A stretch of DNA of 64,000 nt from Microvirga thermotolerans (GCF_009363855.1 NZ_CP045423.1:822001-886000); one strand, 5' to 3'. Positions 26,463 to 35,779 are shown, counted from the stretch's first letter. Notes: generated by a model not told the origin, from the sequence alone. Numbers and translations are program-made.

Positions 26463-27863
26463 ATGTCGGCGAATCTGGCCTCGATCCTGTACCTGGTCTC
26501 CGGCGTCCTGTTCATCCTGGCCCTGCGCGGCCTGTCCCACCCCACCACGTCCCGGCAGGGCAACCTCTACGGCATGGTGGGCATGGGGATCGCCATCGTC
26601 ACCACCCTGTTCGTCTCCCCGCCGAGCGGGTTCGGCGGCTGGCTCCTGGTGGTCCTGGGCCTCGCCGTCGGCGGCGGCATCGGCGCCGTGGTCGCCAAGC
26701 GCGTGCCCATGACGGCGATGCCGCAGCTCGTCGCCGCCTTCCACTCCCTCGTCGGCATGGCGGCGGTGCTCGTGGCCGCGGGCGCGCTCTACGCGCCGCA
26801 GGCCTTCGGCATCGGCTCCGTCGGCACCATCCACGGCGGCTCGCTGTTCGAGATGGGGCTCGGCGTCGCCATCGGCGCGATCACCTTCACCGGCTCGGTC
26901 ATCGCCTTCCTCAAGCTCGACGGGCGCATGTCCGGCAAGCCGATCCTTCTGCCCCAGCGCCACCTGATCAACATCGCGCTGGGCGTCCTGCTCCTCGTCC
27001 TGCTCGTCGCCTTCATCCGCACGGAAAGCCATGCCCTGTTCTGGCTGATCGTGCTGGTGTCCTTCGTGCTCGGCGTGACGCTCATCATCCCCATCGGCGG
27101 CGCGGACATGCCCGTCGTGGTGTCGATGCTCAACTCCTATTCCGGCTGGGCGGCGGCGGGCATCGGCTTCACCCTCGGCAACCTCGCCCTCATCATCACC
27201 GGCGCCCTGGTGGGCTCCTCGGGCGCGATCCTGTCCTACATCATGTGCAAGGGCATGAACCGCTCCTTCATCTCGGTGATTCTCGGCGGCTTCGGCGGCG
27301 AGACGGCCTCCGCCGCCGCGGGCGCGGCCGAGGCGCGGCCGGTGAAGCACGGTTCGGCGGACGACGCCGCCTTCATCCTCAAGAACGCCGCCAAGGTCAT
27401 CATCGTGCCGGGCTACGGCATGGCCGTGGCGCAGGCCCAGCACGCCCTGCGCGAGATGTCCGACCAGCTCAAGGCCGAGGGCGTGGAGGTGAAGTACGCC
27501 ATCCATCCGGTGGCGGGGCGCATGCCGGGCCACATGAACGTGCTGCTCGCGGAAGCGAACGTGCCCTACGACGAGGTGTTCGAGCTCGAGGACATCAACG
27601 GCGAGTTCGCGCAGGCGGACGTGGCCTTCGTCATCGGCGCCAACGACGTGACGAACCCGGCCGCCAAGACCGACCCGGCCTCGCCGATCTTCGGCATGCC
27701 CGTGCTCGACGTGGAGAAGGCCAAGACCGTGCTCTTCGTGAAGCGCAGCATGGGCTCCGGCTATGCGGGCGTCGAGAACGAGCTGTTCTTCCGGGACAAC
27801 ACCATGATGCTCTTCGGCGACGCCAAGAAGGTCGTGGACGACATCCTGAAAAGCCTGGACTGA
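26463..27863 (+). CDS. pntB: NAD(P) transhydrogenase, beta subunit
   Basis: 466 aa. About eight to nine membrane helices (dII part) followed by the NADP(H)-binding domain dIII. Recognisable segments are VAAFHSLVGMAAV, MPVVVSMLNSYSGWAAAG, IVPGYGMAVAQAQHALREM and VIGANDVTNPAAKTDPASPI, ending with FFRDNTMMLFGDAKK. It completes the pnt operon; an 11-bp hairpin lies 28 bases beyond its stop. Confidence 0.98.
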   Translation: MSANLASILYLVSGVLFILALRGLSHPTTSRQGNLYGMVGMGIAIVTTLFVSPPSGFGGWLLVVLGLAVGGGIGAVVAKRVPMTAMPQLVAAFHSLVGMAAVLVAAGALYAPQAFGIGSVGTIHGGSLFEMGLGVAIGAITFTGSVIAFLKLDGRMSGKPILLPQRHLINIALGVLLLVLLVAFIRTESHALFWLIVLVSFVLGVTLIIPIGGADMPVVVSMLNSYSGWAAAGIGFTLGNLALIITGALVGSSGAILSYIMCKGMNRSFISVILGGFGGETASAAAGAAEARPVKHGSADDAAFILKNAAKVIIVPGYGMAVAQAQHALREMSDQLKAEGVEVKYAIHPVAGRMPGHMNVLLAEANVPYDEVFELEDINGEFAQADVAFVIGANDVTNPAAKTDPASPIFGMPVLDVEKAKTVLFVKRSMGSGYAGVENELFFRDNTMMLFGDAKKVVDDILKSLD

Positions 27864-27890
27864 CCCGGTTTCCCGAAACACATCTCACGA

Positions 27891-27923
27891 AGCCGGAGGC
27901 CACCGGATCGCCGGCCTCCGGCT
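27891..27923 (+). terminator. Hairpin after pntB, abutting the GNAT gene
   Basis: Eleven-bp arms AGCCGGAGGCC (27891-27901) and GGCCTCCGGCT (27913-27923) around an 11-nt loop. No T-run follows, so termination is uncertain; the stem ends just before the GGAG ribosome site (27927-27930) of the next gene and may affect its translation. Confidence 0.45.
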
Positions 27924-27936
27924 CATGGAGCCGCGC

Positions 27937-28413
27937 ATGGGCGTGACGTTGCGGACGGCGGGGCCCGCCGACCGGGGTGCCATCATCGAGCTGATCCACA
28001 AGCTCAACGTCTTCGAGGCCGACCTGACGGGGGACCGCCGCCGGGACATCGGGGGCGCGCGCGACTACTACGACGAGCTTCTCCAGCGGCTCGCCGGCCG
28101 GCAGGGCCGGATCGTGCTCGCGGAAGCCGACGGCATCCCGGTCGCCGCCATGGGCTTCTCCATCGATCAGGACGCGGCCTACGTCACCGACGACGTGCGC
28201 CGGCACGGCACCGTGACGGACCTTATCGTGCACGAGGACTGGCGCGGCCGCGGCATCGGCCAGATGCTGCTGCGCGAGGCCGAGCGCCTGACCCGGGAGG
28301 CGGGCCTCCGGCGCCTGATGATCGGCGCCCTCGTCGCCAACGAAAGGGCCGAGCGGACGTACCGGGACTTCGGCTTCGAACCCTACGTGTCCTACATGGT
28401 CAAGGCGCTGTAG
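27937..28413 (+). CDS. GNAT-family N-acetyltransferase
   Basis: 158 aa. The acetyl-CoA pyrophosphate loop RGRGIGQMLLREAERL (motif A) and a terminal YRDFGFEPYVSYM (motif B) are clear, preceded by TVTDLIVHEDW. ATG 27937 is preferred over ATG 27925 because GGAG lies 6 nt upstream of it. The acceptor is unknown. The last 14 bases overlap the convergent nucleotidyltransferase-like gene. Confidence 0.88.
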   Translation: MGVTLRTAGPADRGAIIELIHKLNVFEADLTGDRRRDIGGARDYYDELLQRLAGRQGRIVLAEADGIPVAAMGFSIDQDAAYVTDDVRRHGTVTDLIVHEDWRGRGIGQMLLREAERLTREAGLRRLMIGALVANERAERTYRDFGFEPYVSYMVKAL

Positions 28414-28996
28414 CGGGCTCTCCGCCGCTCTCCGGTCCCGAGAGGTGCAGGCGCGGCCAGCGAACCGCCCAGTCCTTCCCGGCGAGGCGCTGCCTGTAGA
28501 TTTCCGTCTTCCCGCGGAAGGCAGGCGTCGGCCTCACCGTCAGGCCGAGAAGGTCGTCGAGCCCATGGGGAGCGAGAATCTCCACGCGGCCGCCGGCGAG
28601 CCGCGCGGCGACCGCCGTGGCGGTTTCCGGCCAGTGGGCAATCGCGTCCGCGGTGTCGCGATAGGGCCGGTCGCCGTTGCGCCGGTGCATCCGCGCCTGG
28701 TTCCTCACCTGCCAGTTCGGGCCCGGGCGGAGCCGCCGGAGCTCCTCCTCCAGGGCGGCGTCGCGCGCCCCGCCGGCATCGGCCGGATCGAAATGCACCA
28801 CGTCCACGTCGTCGAGGGAGCCGATGTCGAAGTCCCGCCCGTGGAGCACATCCCATACCGCGTTGCGCACGAACCCGGCCCCGATCCAGCCGTCCGCCAG
28901 CCCGAGGGAGGCGACGACGGCAAGAAGCCCACGCATGGGAGCGTGGGCCTCGATCAACGCGGCGACGTCGCGGGCGCTGCGCAGGACGGCAGCCAC
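28400..28996 (-). CDS. Nucleotidyltransferase-like protein (DUF925 / NTP_transf_6)
   Basis: 198 aa from GTG 28996. The segment GAGFVRNAVWDVLHG followed by IGSLDDVDVVHFD is the family's nucleotide-binding and metal-aspartate region; LGLTVRPTPAFRGKTEIY near the C-terminus is also conserved. It resembles YfbR/YiaH-like minimal nucleotidyltransferases of unknown substrate. It follows the TPR lipoprotein gene by 11 bases on the same strand and overlaps the GNAT gene tail by 14. Confidence 0.85.
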   Translation of the reverse strand: MAAVLRSARDVAALIEAHAPMRGLLAVVASLGLADGWIGAGFVRNAVWDVLHGRDFDIGSLDDVDVVHFDPADAGGARDAALEEELRRLRPGPNWQVRNQARMHRRNGDRPYRDTADAIAHWPETATAVAARLAGGRVEILAPHGLDDLLGLTVRPTPAFRGKTEIYRQRLAGKDWAVRWPRLHLSGPESGGEPATAP

Positions 28997-29007
28997 GGGA
29001 CGCGGCC

Positions 29008-29841
29008 TTACAGGCGCGCGTTCCCCTGGCGTGCGACCGTGTTGGAACTGTCGATGGAGAGCGCGCGCTGGAAGCTTTCCGCCGCCTCGCTCTTGCGGCC
29101 GAGGCGCTCGAGGGCGACCCCGCGCCAGGCCCAGGAATCCGCGTCCCGGGCGTTCACGTTGAGGGCGGCGTTGAAGTCCTCCACGGCCTTCTCGAACTGG
29201 TTGGTCGCAACCAGGCTCTGCCCGCGGGCGGCATAGGGCGCGGCCACGAAGGGGTTGCGGTCGATGGTGGCATCGAAATCCAGGATTGCCTGCTGGTGCA
29301 TGCCCTGGCGCTGGTAGAGCAGGCCGCGGGCGTGGAGCGCCTCCGCCGATTCGGGCAGGAGGCGGATCGCCATGCTCAGGTCGTTCAGGGCGTCCTGGAA
29401 CTGGTTCTGCGCCCGCAGGAGGTTGCCGCGGCCGATATAGGCCGGGCCGTAGTTCGGATCGGCCTGGATGGCGCGGGTGAAATCGGCGAGAGCCTGGTCG
29501 TTCCGGCCGGTCTGGCGCAGGGCGAGCGCCCGGTTCGTATAGGCCGGGGCATAGTTGGGATCGAGCTGGATCGCCTTCGTGAAGTCGGCGATGGCGTCGC
29601 TGTAGCGGCCGACCCGGGCATAGGCCGCGCCGCGGGTGTTGTAGGCGCTCGGGTCGCTGGGATTGCGCTCGATGACCTCGGAGAGGGAGGCGATGTTCAC
29701 CTTGCTCGTGCCCTGGGTGTCCTCCTCGACCACGGCGATGCGGCGGGCGACGCCGCCGCTCGTGGTCTCGCAGCCCGCGAGGCCGAGAGCGACAAGGGTC
29801 AGGGTCAAGGGCGCAAAGCGGCGAATCGATGAGTCGAGCAC
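29008..29841 (-). CDS. TPR-repeat lipoprotein (NlpI-like)
   Basis: 277 aa from GTG 29841, with GGAG 7 nt upstream. Lipobox LGLAGC places the lipidated cysteine at C24. About six tetratricopeptide repeats of 34 residues follow from residue 60 (for example AYNTRGAAYARVGRYSDAIADFTKAIQLDP). Such lipoproteins act as adaptors at the outer membrane for peptidoglycan hydrolases or secretion systems; the partner is unknown. Confidence 0.9.
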   Translation of the reverse strand: MLDSSIRRFAPLTLTLVALGLAGCETTSGGVARRIAVVEEDTQGTSKVNIASLSEVIERNPSDPSAYNTRGAAYARVGRYSDAIADFTKAIQLDPNYAPAYTNRALALRQTGRNDQALADFTRAIQADPNYGPAYIGRGNLLRAQNQFQDALNDLSMAIRLLPESAEALHARGLLYQRQGMHQQAILDFDATIDRNPFVAAPYAARGQSLVATNQFEKAVEDFNAALNVNARDADSWAWRGVALERLGRKSEAAESFQRALSIDSSNTVARQGNARL

Positions 29842-29940
29842 CTTCGTCTCCAGCTCAATGAAGGGGGGATCGGGCTTACCCTAACCGGTAAACCTTAACA
29901 GCCGTGAAATAAAGCAGCATGAACGGGGAGGGCGGCGCCG

Positions 29941-29978
29941 AAAAGCAATCGGCGCCCGGTCTTTCCAGACGGGCGCCG
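29941..29978 (-). terminator. Terminator of rpsU
   Basis: On the minus strand CGGCGCCC-GTCT pairs with AGAC-C-GGGCGCCG around GGAA, with one bulged C. Four U residues follow after ATTGC. A run placed 5 bases from the stem makes it a moderate terminator. Confidence 0.65.
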
Positions 29979-30019
29979 CTCACAATCGAGAGACCGAATT
30001 CTTGAAGCTCGGGAAGAGC

Positions 30020-30265
30020 TTAGCGGGCCGGGCGCCCGGCAGCGGTGCGGGGCTTGGAGGGCAGCAGGCCTTCCCGCTGCATGCGCTTGCGGATCAGCTT
30101 GCGGGCGCGGCGAACGGCCTCGGCCTTCTCGCGGGCCTTCTTCTCCGACGGCTTCTCGTAATGGCCGCGGAGCTTCATCTCGCGGAAGATGCCTTCCCGC
30201 TGCATCTTCTTCTTGAGAGCGCGGAGCGCCTGATCGACGTTGTTATCCCGGACAAGAACCTGCAC
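30020..30265 (-). CDS. rpsU: 30S ribosomal protein S21
   Basis: 81 aa from GTG 30265, with GAGGA 6 nt upstream. [25 protein letters not shown] is the conserved S21 N-terminus; the basic C-terminal tail ([20 protein letters not shown]) is longer than in E. coli, as is common in alphaproteobacteria. S21 helps the 30S subunit start translation. An in-frame ATG further upstream (30307) would add non-conserved residues and was rejected. Confidence 0.97.
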   Translation of the reverse strand: MQVLVRDNNVDQALRALKKKMQREGIFREMKLRGHYEKPSEKKAREKAEAVRRARKLIRKRMQREGLLPSKPRTAAGRPAR

Positions 30266-30355
30266 GCGAATTCCTCGTTTGATCCGTTTCGATTGTGGCA
30301 AAAGCAAATGAGGCGCGTCCTGCGCACCCCGGTCTGGCCGGCGTGACTAGCAGAG

Positions 30356-30379
30356 GAAACCTGGATTGTCCAGGGTTTC
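30356..30379. terminator. Imperfect inverted repeat between rpsU and purK
   Basis: GAAACCTGGA (30356-30365) pairs with TCCAGGGTTTC (30369-30379), one bulge, 3-nt loop. It lies downstream of purK and could be its terminator, but no T-run follows on the minus strand. Confidence 0.35.
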
Positions 30380-30431
30380 TGCCAAGAAATACGTCGGCCG
30401 ATGGCGATAACGCGGGGGAGGGGAAAAGGTT

Positions 30432-31523
30432 TCAGACCGTCTCGGAAAAAACGCGGGTCACGTGCCCCATCTTGCGTCCGGGCCGGGCCTCGGCCTTGCC
30501 GTAGAGATGCAGGTGCGCCCCGGGCTCGGCGAGGATCCGCTGCCATTCCTTCACGTCGTCGCCGATGAGGTTTTGCATCTCGACCCGGCCCAGGCGGCCC
30601 GTCGCGCCGAGCGGCCAGCCGCAGACCGCCCTCACGTGCTGCTCGAACTGCGAGGTCGCCGCGCCGCCCAGGGTCCAGTGGCCGGAATTGTGGACGCGGG
30701 GGGCGATCTCGTTCACCACCAGGCGCTCCCCGCCCCCGTCGCGCACCCCGTCGCGCACGAGGAACAGCTCGACCGCGAGCACGCCCACGTAGTCGAGCGC
30801 GTCGGCGATGGCCCGGGCGATGGCGAAGGCCGCCGCCTCGGTCTGCGGGGAAACGCCCGCCGGGACCCGGGTCGTGGCGAGGATGTGGTGGCTGTGCTCG
30901 TTGGCGCACAGGTCGTAGGCGGCGAAGGCGCCCGCCGCCGTGCGCGCGGCGACCACCGAGACCTCCCGCTCGAAGGGCACGAAGCCCTCGAGGATCGCCG
31001 GAGCCCTTCCGATGGCCGCGAAGGCGGCGGCCGGATCCGTCTCCGGCCGGATCGTCGCCTGGCCCTTGCCGTCGTAGCCGAAGCGGCGGGTCTTGAGGAC
31101 GGCGGGGCGCCCGATCCGCTCGAGCGCGGCCGCGAGGTCCCCCTCGTCGGAGACCGCCGCGAAGGGGGCGGTTGCGATGCCGAGCTCCGCCACGAAGGAC
31201 TTTTCCGTCAGCCGGTCCTGGGTCACGGAGAGCGCGCGGGCGTTCGGGGCGAGGGGGGCATGGGCGCTCAGGACCGCCGCCGTCGCCGCCGGGACGTTCT
31301 CGAACTCGTAGGTGACGACGTCCACCGCCTTGGCGAAGCGGACGAGCGCCGCCTCGTCCTCGTAGGCCGCCACCGTGTGCTCGGCGGCGACGGCGAAGGC
31401 GGGGCTGTCCCGCTCCGGTGCGTAGACGTGGGTGCGCAGGCCGAGCTGCGCGGCGGCCATGGCGATCATGCGGCCGAGCTGGCCGCCGCCGAGAATGCCG
31501 AGGGTGCAGCCGGGACGGATCAT
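30432..31523 (-). CDS. purK: N5-carboxyaminoimidazole ribonucleotide synthase
   Basis: 363 aa ATP-grasp enzyme; it joins bicarbonate to aminoimidazole ribonucleotide using ATP in purine synthesis. The N-terminus LGILGGGQLGRMIAMAAAQLG, DVVTYEFENVPA, LKTRRFGYDGKGQ and NEIAPRVHNSGHWT are diagnostic. It starts 4 bases after purE ends, so the two are an operon and act consecutively. Confidence 0.97.
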   Translation of the reverse strand: MIRPGCTLGILGGGQLGRMIAMAAAQLGLRTHVYAPERDSPAFAVAAEHTVAAYEDEAALVRFAKAVDVVTYEFENVPAATAAVLSAHAPLAPNARALSVTQDRLTEKSFVAELGIATAPFAAVSDEGDLAAALERIGRPAVLKTRRFGYDGKGQATIRPETDPAAAFAAIGRAPAILEGFVPFEREVSVVAARTAAGAFAAYDLCANEHSHHILATTRVPAGVSPQTEAAAFAIARAIADALDYVGVLAVELFLVRDGVRDGGGERLVVNEIAPRVHNSGHWTLGGAATSQFEQHVRAVCGWPLGATGRLGRVEMQNLIGDDVKEWQRILAEPGAHLHLYGKAEARPGRKMGHVTRVFSETV

Positions 31524-31527
31524 GCGG

Positions 31528-32019
31528 TCACTCCTCCTGCGCGGGCCGCTCGGCCACGCTCTCGCTCTGCCGGGCCCGCCAGGCGTCGAGGCGCCGGGCG
31601 AGGGCCTCGTCGTGGAGGGCGAGGACCGCCGCCGCGAGGAGGGCGGCGTTGACCGCGCCGGCGCGGCCGATGGCGAGGGTGCCGACGGGAATGCCGGCGG
31701 GCATCTGCACGATGGACAGGAGGCTGTCCTGCCCCGACAGGGCCTTCGACTCCACCGGCACGCCGAAGACGGGCAGCGGCGTCATGGCGGCCGTCATGCC
31801 GGGAAGGTGCGCCGCGCCGCCTGCGCCCGCGATGACGATCTTGAAGCCCGCCGCCTTGGCGCCCTTGGCGAAGGAGACCAGCCGGTCCGGAGTCCTGTGG
31901 GCGGAGACGATCCGGGCGTCGTAGGGGATTTCGAGGAGGTCGAGGGTCTCGGCGGCATGGCGCATGGTCGCCCAGTCGGACTGACTGCCCATGATGATGG
32001 CCACGGGGATTCCCGCCAT
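31528..32019 (-). CDS. purE: N5-carboxyaminoimidazole ribonucleotide mutase
   Basis: 163 aa class I PurE. GSQSDW (11-16), SAHRTPDR with catalytic H41, and [11 protein letters not shown] form the active site. It moves the carboxylate from N5 to C4 of the substrate delivered by PurK. ATG 32019; the gene lies 111 bases downstream of a DUF465 gene on the same strand and may share its transcript. Confidence 0.97.
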   Translation of the reverse strand: MAGIPVAIIMGSQSDWATMRHAAETLDLLEIPYDARIVSAHRTPDRLVSFAKGAKAAGFKIVIAGAGGAAHLPGMTAAMTPLPVFGVPVESKALSGQDSLLSIVQMPAGIPVGTLAIGRAGAVNAALLAAAVLALHDEALARRLDAWRARQSESVAERPAQEE

Positions 32020-32130
32020 GTTCCGGCTCCGGCTCTGCCAACGCGTCAGGCGGGCATAGCGAAGCCTTCGGGGCCAAGCAAGGCCGTTGCGGCGCGCCGT
32101 CCCGTTTTCGGGCCGTTTCGGGGCCGTGCC

Positions 32131-32331
32131 TCAGGCGATGATGTCGGGCGTGATCTGGTCCTCGATCTGCATGATGCGGTCCTTGAGGACGAGCTTGCGC
32201 TTCTTGAGGCGCTGGACCTGGAGCTGATCGCCCGCGATCATCTTCTCGAGGGCATCGATGGCAGCGTCCAGGTCCCGGTGCTCCTGCTTCAGCCGCGAGA
32301 GTTCCGCTTCGAGTTCAGCCAGATCGTGCAT
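32131..32331 (-). CDS. DUF465 (YdcH-like) small coiled-coil protein
   Basis: 66 aa, almost entirely helical and charged: LEAELSRLKQEHRDLDAAIDALE, then LQVQRLKKRKLVLKDRI. The (L/R)KK(R/K)KL-LKD-I ending defines DUF465. ATG 32331 starts at MHDLAELEAEL; the longer frame upstream is low quality. Function unknown. A paralogue begins 198 bases away on the opposite strand, so the two genes diverge from one control region. Confidence 0.85.
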   Translation of the reverse strand: MHDLAELEAELSRLKQEHRDLDAAIDALEKMIAGDQLQVQRLKKRKLVLKDRIMQIEDQITPDIIA

Positions 32332-32528
32332 CGGAAAGTCCAGATGGCGCTCGCCCGGGGCGGCGCGAGAGGGCGAAATTATGCGCCCCGGCCCGCCCGA
32401 GGGCAAGTTCGAATGCGGCCTCCGCCAATGCCTTTCCCCCGCCGCATCGCAGCACGTTTTGCCTTCGACTCGCCACTTTCTCTGTGTCAGACTTCGAACC
32501 GTCAGACATCGAACAGGAGGTTGCTGAC

Positions 32529-32711
32529 ATGCCGCTGCAGAATCATCTGGTGGAACTCGAACGCAGGCATCAGGCCCTTGAGCGCGAGATCCAGGACGCC
32601 CTCAACCACCCCTCCACGGATGACATCAAGCTGGCGGAACTGAAGCGCAAGAAGCTTCAGCTCAAGGATCAGATCGCCCGCCTCAAGGGCGCTCACGCGG
32701 TGATGCACTGA
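32529..32711 (+). CDS. DUF465 (YdcH-like) small protein, second copy
   Basis: 60 aa starting MPLQNHLVELERRHQALE and ending with AELKRKKLQLKDQIARLKG, the DUF465 signature. AGGAGG lies 9 nt before ATG 32529, which decides the start over a frame opening at 32484. It is divergent from the first copy and is closed by the terminator at 32751-32784. Role unknown; relatives are very abundant in alphaproteobacterial proteomes. Confidence 0.88.
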   Translation: MPLQNHLVELERRHQALEREIQDALNHPSTDDIKLAELKRKKLQLKDQIARLKGAHAVMH

Positions 32712-32750
32712 CCGCGCCGTTCCGATCGCTGGAAACTCCCTACCAAAAAG

Positions 32751-32784
32751 CTGCCGCTGTCCTCGGGGAGAGCGGCAGTTTTTT
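32751..32784. terminator. Bidirectional terminator
   Basis: Stem CTGCCGCT (32751-32758) with AGCGGCAG (32771-32778), then TTTTTT; AAAAAG precedes the stem. It serves the DUF465 gene and the convergent TSUP-family gene. Confidence 0.85.
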
Positions 32785-32807
32785 CGTGAGGAGGAGCGGC
32801 GCCGGCC

Positions 32808-33566
32808 TCAGAGGAGCGCCCGCGCCCCGTCGACCGCGAGCTTCGCCCCGACCAGGACGAGCAGGGCATAGACGAGGGTATAGAACCGGTCCCCCGAAAC
32901 CCGACGCACCAGGAGCACGCCCGCCCAGGTGGAGGCGACCGCCACCGGGAACAGCGCCGCCGCCGTGGCGAGGTTCTCGGCCGTGAACTGGCCGAGGGCG
33001 ATGTAGGGCGGCACCTTGATCCAGTTGTTGAGCGCGAAGAACACGGCGCCGGTGCCCACGAACACGTCCCGCGGCAGCCGCTGCGGCATCACGTAGATCT
33101 GGAAGGGCGGGCCGCCCGCATGGGCGATCATGCTGGTGAAGCCGATCACGCCTCCCCAGAACAGGCCGCGCGGCACGTCCGCCTTCGCCGGGGAGGGCAG
33201 GGTCTTCCTTCGCTCCAGGATTAGCCGGCGCACGGCGAAGGCGATGGAGACGATCCCGACCGCCAGGGTCACTGCCGCGTCGGAGACCCGCGCCGCGAGA
33301 AGATAGCCCGACACGATGCCGACGACGGCGCTCGGCAGCAGGATCGCGATGTTCCGCCGGTCCCAGCTGCGCCGGTAGGCCCAGACCGTCACCACGTCCT
33401 GCACGATCAGGATCGGCAGCATGATCGCCGCCGACTGCACCGGCGACACGACGAGGGCCATGAGGGGCAGCGACAGGAGCCCCAGCCCCGAGAAGCCCCC
33501 CTTGGCGAGGCCCATCAGGACCACGGCGGGCACGGCGGCGGCGTAGAACAGGGGGTCGGTGATCAT
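32808..33566 (-). CDS. TSUP-family (TauE/SafE) anion permease
   Basis: 252 aa with about eight membrane helices in two TSUP repeats. LMGLAKGGFSGLGLLSLPLMAL near the N-terminus and FWGGVIGFTSMIAHAGGPPFQIYVMP in the middle are the characteristic paired motifs. Members export sulfite, sulfoacetate or other organosulfur anions; no sulfur gene lies nearby. ATG 33566 is chosen as the start of the first helix; the same frame stays open for 2 kb upstream but only as the antisense of prpE. Weak ribosome site. Confidence 0.85.
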   Translation of the reverse strand: MITDPLFYAAAVPAVVLMGLAKGGFSGLGLLSLPLMALVVSPVQSAAIMLPILIVQDVVTVWAYRRSWDRRNIAILLPSAVVGIVSGYLLAARVSDAAVTLAVGIVSIAFAVRRLILERRKTLPSPAKADVPRGLFWGGVIGFTSMIAHAGGPPFQIYVMPQRLPRDVFVGTGAVFFALNNWIKVPPYIALGQFTAENLATAAALFPVAVASTWAGVLLVRRVSGDRFYTLVYALLVLVGAKLAVDGARALL

Positions 33567-33662
33567 GGAAACTGGCCGAAAGTCGCCGCTGACCGCGGCC
33601 TCTGTGCCTGCTACCACGGTATGGACGTGAAGTCTCATGCGGCCAGCACATGGGAGAGGGTC

Positions 33663-35636
33663 ATGACATCCCAGCCGACACCGACCCAGGCGACATCCTC
33701 CGGAGAGACGGGACACCACGCGGGACAGGACCGGAGCCGTTACCGGGAGGCCTACGAACGCTGGCGCTCGGATCCGGAAGGGTTCTGGGAAGAGGCCGCC
33801 CGCGAGATCGACTGGTTCAGGCCGGCCGAGAAGGTCTTCGATCCGTCCGCCGGGATCTACGGGCGCTGGTTCGTGGGGGCGGAGTGCAATGCCTGCTACA
33901 ACGCCCTCGACCGCCATGTGGAGCGCGGCCGCGGGGGCCAGGCGGCGCTCGTCTACGACAGCCCGGTCACCGGCACCATCCGCACCTTCACCTACCATGA
34001 CCTGCGGGAGGAGGTCGCCACCCTCGCGGCGGTGCTGCAGGACATGGGCGTCGGCAAGGGCGACCGGGTCGTCCTCTACATGCCCATGGTGCCGGAGGCG
34101 GTGTTCGCCATGCTCGCCTGCGCGCGCATCGGCGCGGTCCATTCCGTGGTGTTCGGCGGCTTCGCCGCGCGGGAGCTCGCGACGCGCCTGGAGGACGCCA
34201 CGCCCAAGCTGGTGCTCTCGGCCTCCTGCGGCATCGAGGTGGCGAGGGTCGTCCCCTACAAGCCCCTGCTCGACGAGGCGATCGCCCTGAGCCGCCACAA
34301 GCCGCAGGCCTGCCTCATCCTCCAGCGCCCGCAGGCGAGCGCCTCCCTCGTGGAGGGGCGCGACCGCGACTGGGCCTCGGCGGTGGCGGAGGCCCGCCGG
34401 GCCGGGCGCCGGGCGTCCTGCGTGCCGGTGGCGGCCACCGATCCGCTCTACGTGCTCTACACCTCCGGGACCACCGGGCGCCCGAAGGGCGTGCTGCGGG
34501 ACACGGGCGGCTACATGGTCGCCCTGAAATGGTCCATGAAGAACCTCTACGGCGTCGATCCGGGGGAGGTCTATTTCTGCGCCTCCGACGTGGGCTGGGT
34601 GGTCGGGCATTCCTACATCGTCTACGGCCCGCTCCTGCACGGCTGCACCTCGATCCTGTACGAGGGCAAGCCGGTGGGCACTCCCGACGCGGGGGCCTTC
34701 TGGCGGGTCGCGTCGGAGCACGGGGCGGCGGTGCTCTTCACCGCGCCGACCGCCTTCCGGGCGATCAAGAAGGAGGATCCCGACGCGAAGCTCCTGAGGA
34801 ACTACGATCTTTCCCGCTTCCGCGCCCTGTTCCTGGCGGGCGAGCGGGCCGATCCGGACACGGTGCAGTGGGCCGAGCGGATCCTCGGCGTTCCCGTGGT
34901 CGACCACTGGTGGCAGACGGAGACCGGCTGGCCCATCGCCGGCAATCCCCTGGGCCTCGGGGCCCTGCCGGTGAAGTACGGCTCGCCCACCGTTCCCATG
35001 CCCGGCTACGACGTGCAGGTGCTCGACGAGGGCGGGCGGCCCCAGCCCCCGGACACCATGGGCGCCATCGCCATCAGGCTGCCGCTCCCGCCCGGCTGCC
35101 TGCCCACCCTCTGGCATGCGGACGAGCGCTTCCGGGAGGCGTATCTCACCACCTATCCGGGCTACTACAACACCTCGGATGCGGGCTTCGTGGACCGGGA
35201 CGGCTACGTCTACATCATGGGCCGGACCGACGACATCATCAACGTGGCCGGGCACCGGCTCTCGACGGGCGGAATGGAGGAGGTGCTGGCCTCCCACCCG
35301 GCCGTGGCCGAATGCGCCGTGATCGGCGTGAAGGACGCCCTGAAGGGCGAGGTGCCCTGCGGCTTCGTGGTGCTCAAGTCCGGGGTCGGCCAGTCCCCCG
35401 CGGAGGTGGAGACGGAGCTGGTGGCCCTGGTGCGCGAGAGGATCGGCCCCGTCGCCGCCTTCAAGCTCGCCATCACGGTCGGCCGCCTGCCCAAGACCCG
35501 CTCGGGCAAGATCCTGCGCGGCACCATGAAGAAGATCGCGGACGGCGAGCCCTGGAGCATGCCGGCGACCATCGACGATCCTGCGATCCTCGACGAGATC
35601 GGCGAGGCGCTTCGAAGCCGGGGATTGGGGGAGTAG
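33663..35636 (+). CDS. prpE: Propionyl-CoA synthetase (propionate-CoA ligase)
   Basis: 657 aa ANL-superfamily ligase making acyl-CoA through an acyl-AMP. The phosphate loop YTSGTTGRPKGVLRDTGG is the PrpE form (acetyl-CoA synthetase has H where this has RD). WWQTETGWPI, the hinge MGRTDDIINVAGHRLSTG and the adenylating lysine in RSGKILRGTMKK are present. ATG 33663 follows GGGAGAGGG; ATG 33621 is a weaker option. No methylcitrate genes are adjacent; in Methylobacteriaceae-like bacteria propionyl-CoA would enter the ethylmalonyl-CoA/methylmalonyl route. Acetate may also be used. Confidence 0.9.
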   Translation: MTSQPTPTQATSSGETGHHAGQDRSRYREAYERWRSDPEGFWEEAAREIDWFRPAEKVFDPSAGIYGRWFVGAECNACYNALDRHVERGRGGQAALVYDSPVTGTIRTFTYHDLREEVATLAAVLQDMGVGKGDRVVLYMPMVPEAVFAMLACARIGAVHSVVFGGFAARELATRLEDATPKLVLSASCGIEVARVVPYKPLLDEAIALSRHKPQACLILQRPQASASLVEGRDRDWASAVAEARRAGRRASCVPVAATDPLYVLYTSGTTGRPKGVLRDTGGYMVALKWSMKNLYGVDPGEVYFCASDVGWVVGHSYIVYGPLLHGCTSILYEGKPVGTPDAGAFWRVASEHGAAVLFTAPTAFRAIKKEDPDAKLLRNYDLSRFRALFLAGERADPDTVQWAERILGVPVVDHWWQTETGWPIAGNPLGLGALPVKYGSPTVPMPGYDVQVLDEGGRPQPPDTMGAIAIRLPLPPGCLPTLWHADERFREAYLTTYPGYYNTSDAGFVDRDGYVYIMGRTDDIINVAGHRLSTGGMEEVLASHPAVAECAVIGVKDALKGEVPCGFVVLKSGVGQSPAEVETELVALVRERIGPVAAFKLAITVGRLPKTRSGKILRGTMKKIADGEPWSMPATIDDPAILDEIGEALRSRGLGE

Positions 35637-35779
35637 CCGCGCGGCCGGGGTGCGCCTTACGCTTCCCGACGCCGTCGTTCCGGGACGGCCGAAGGCCTGG
35701 CCCGGAACCCAAGACCAGCCGTGCGGCGGAACGGACGGACTCCGCAACCGCTGCGTTCGATCCCGAATCTCCGGCGGCC

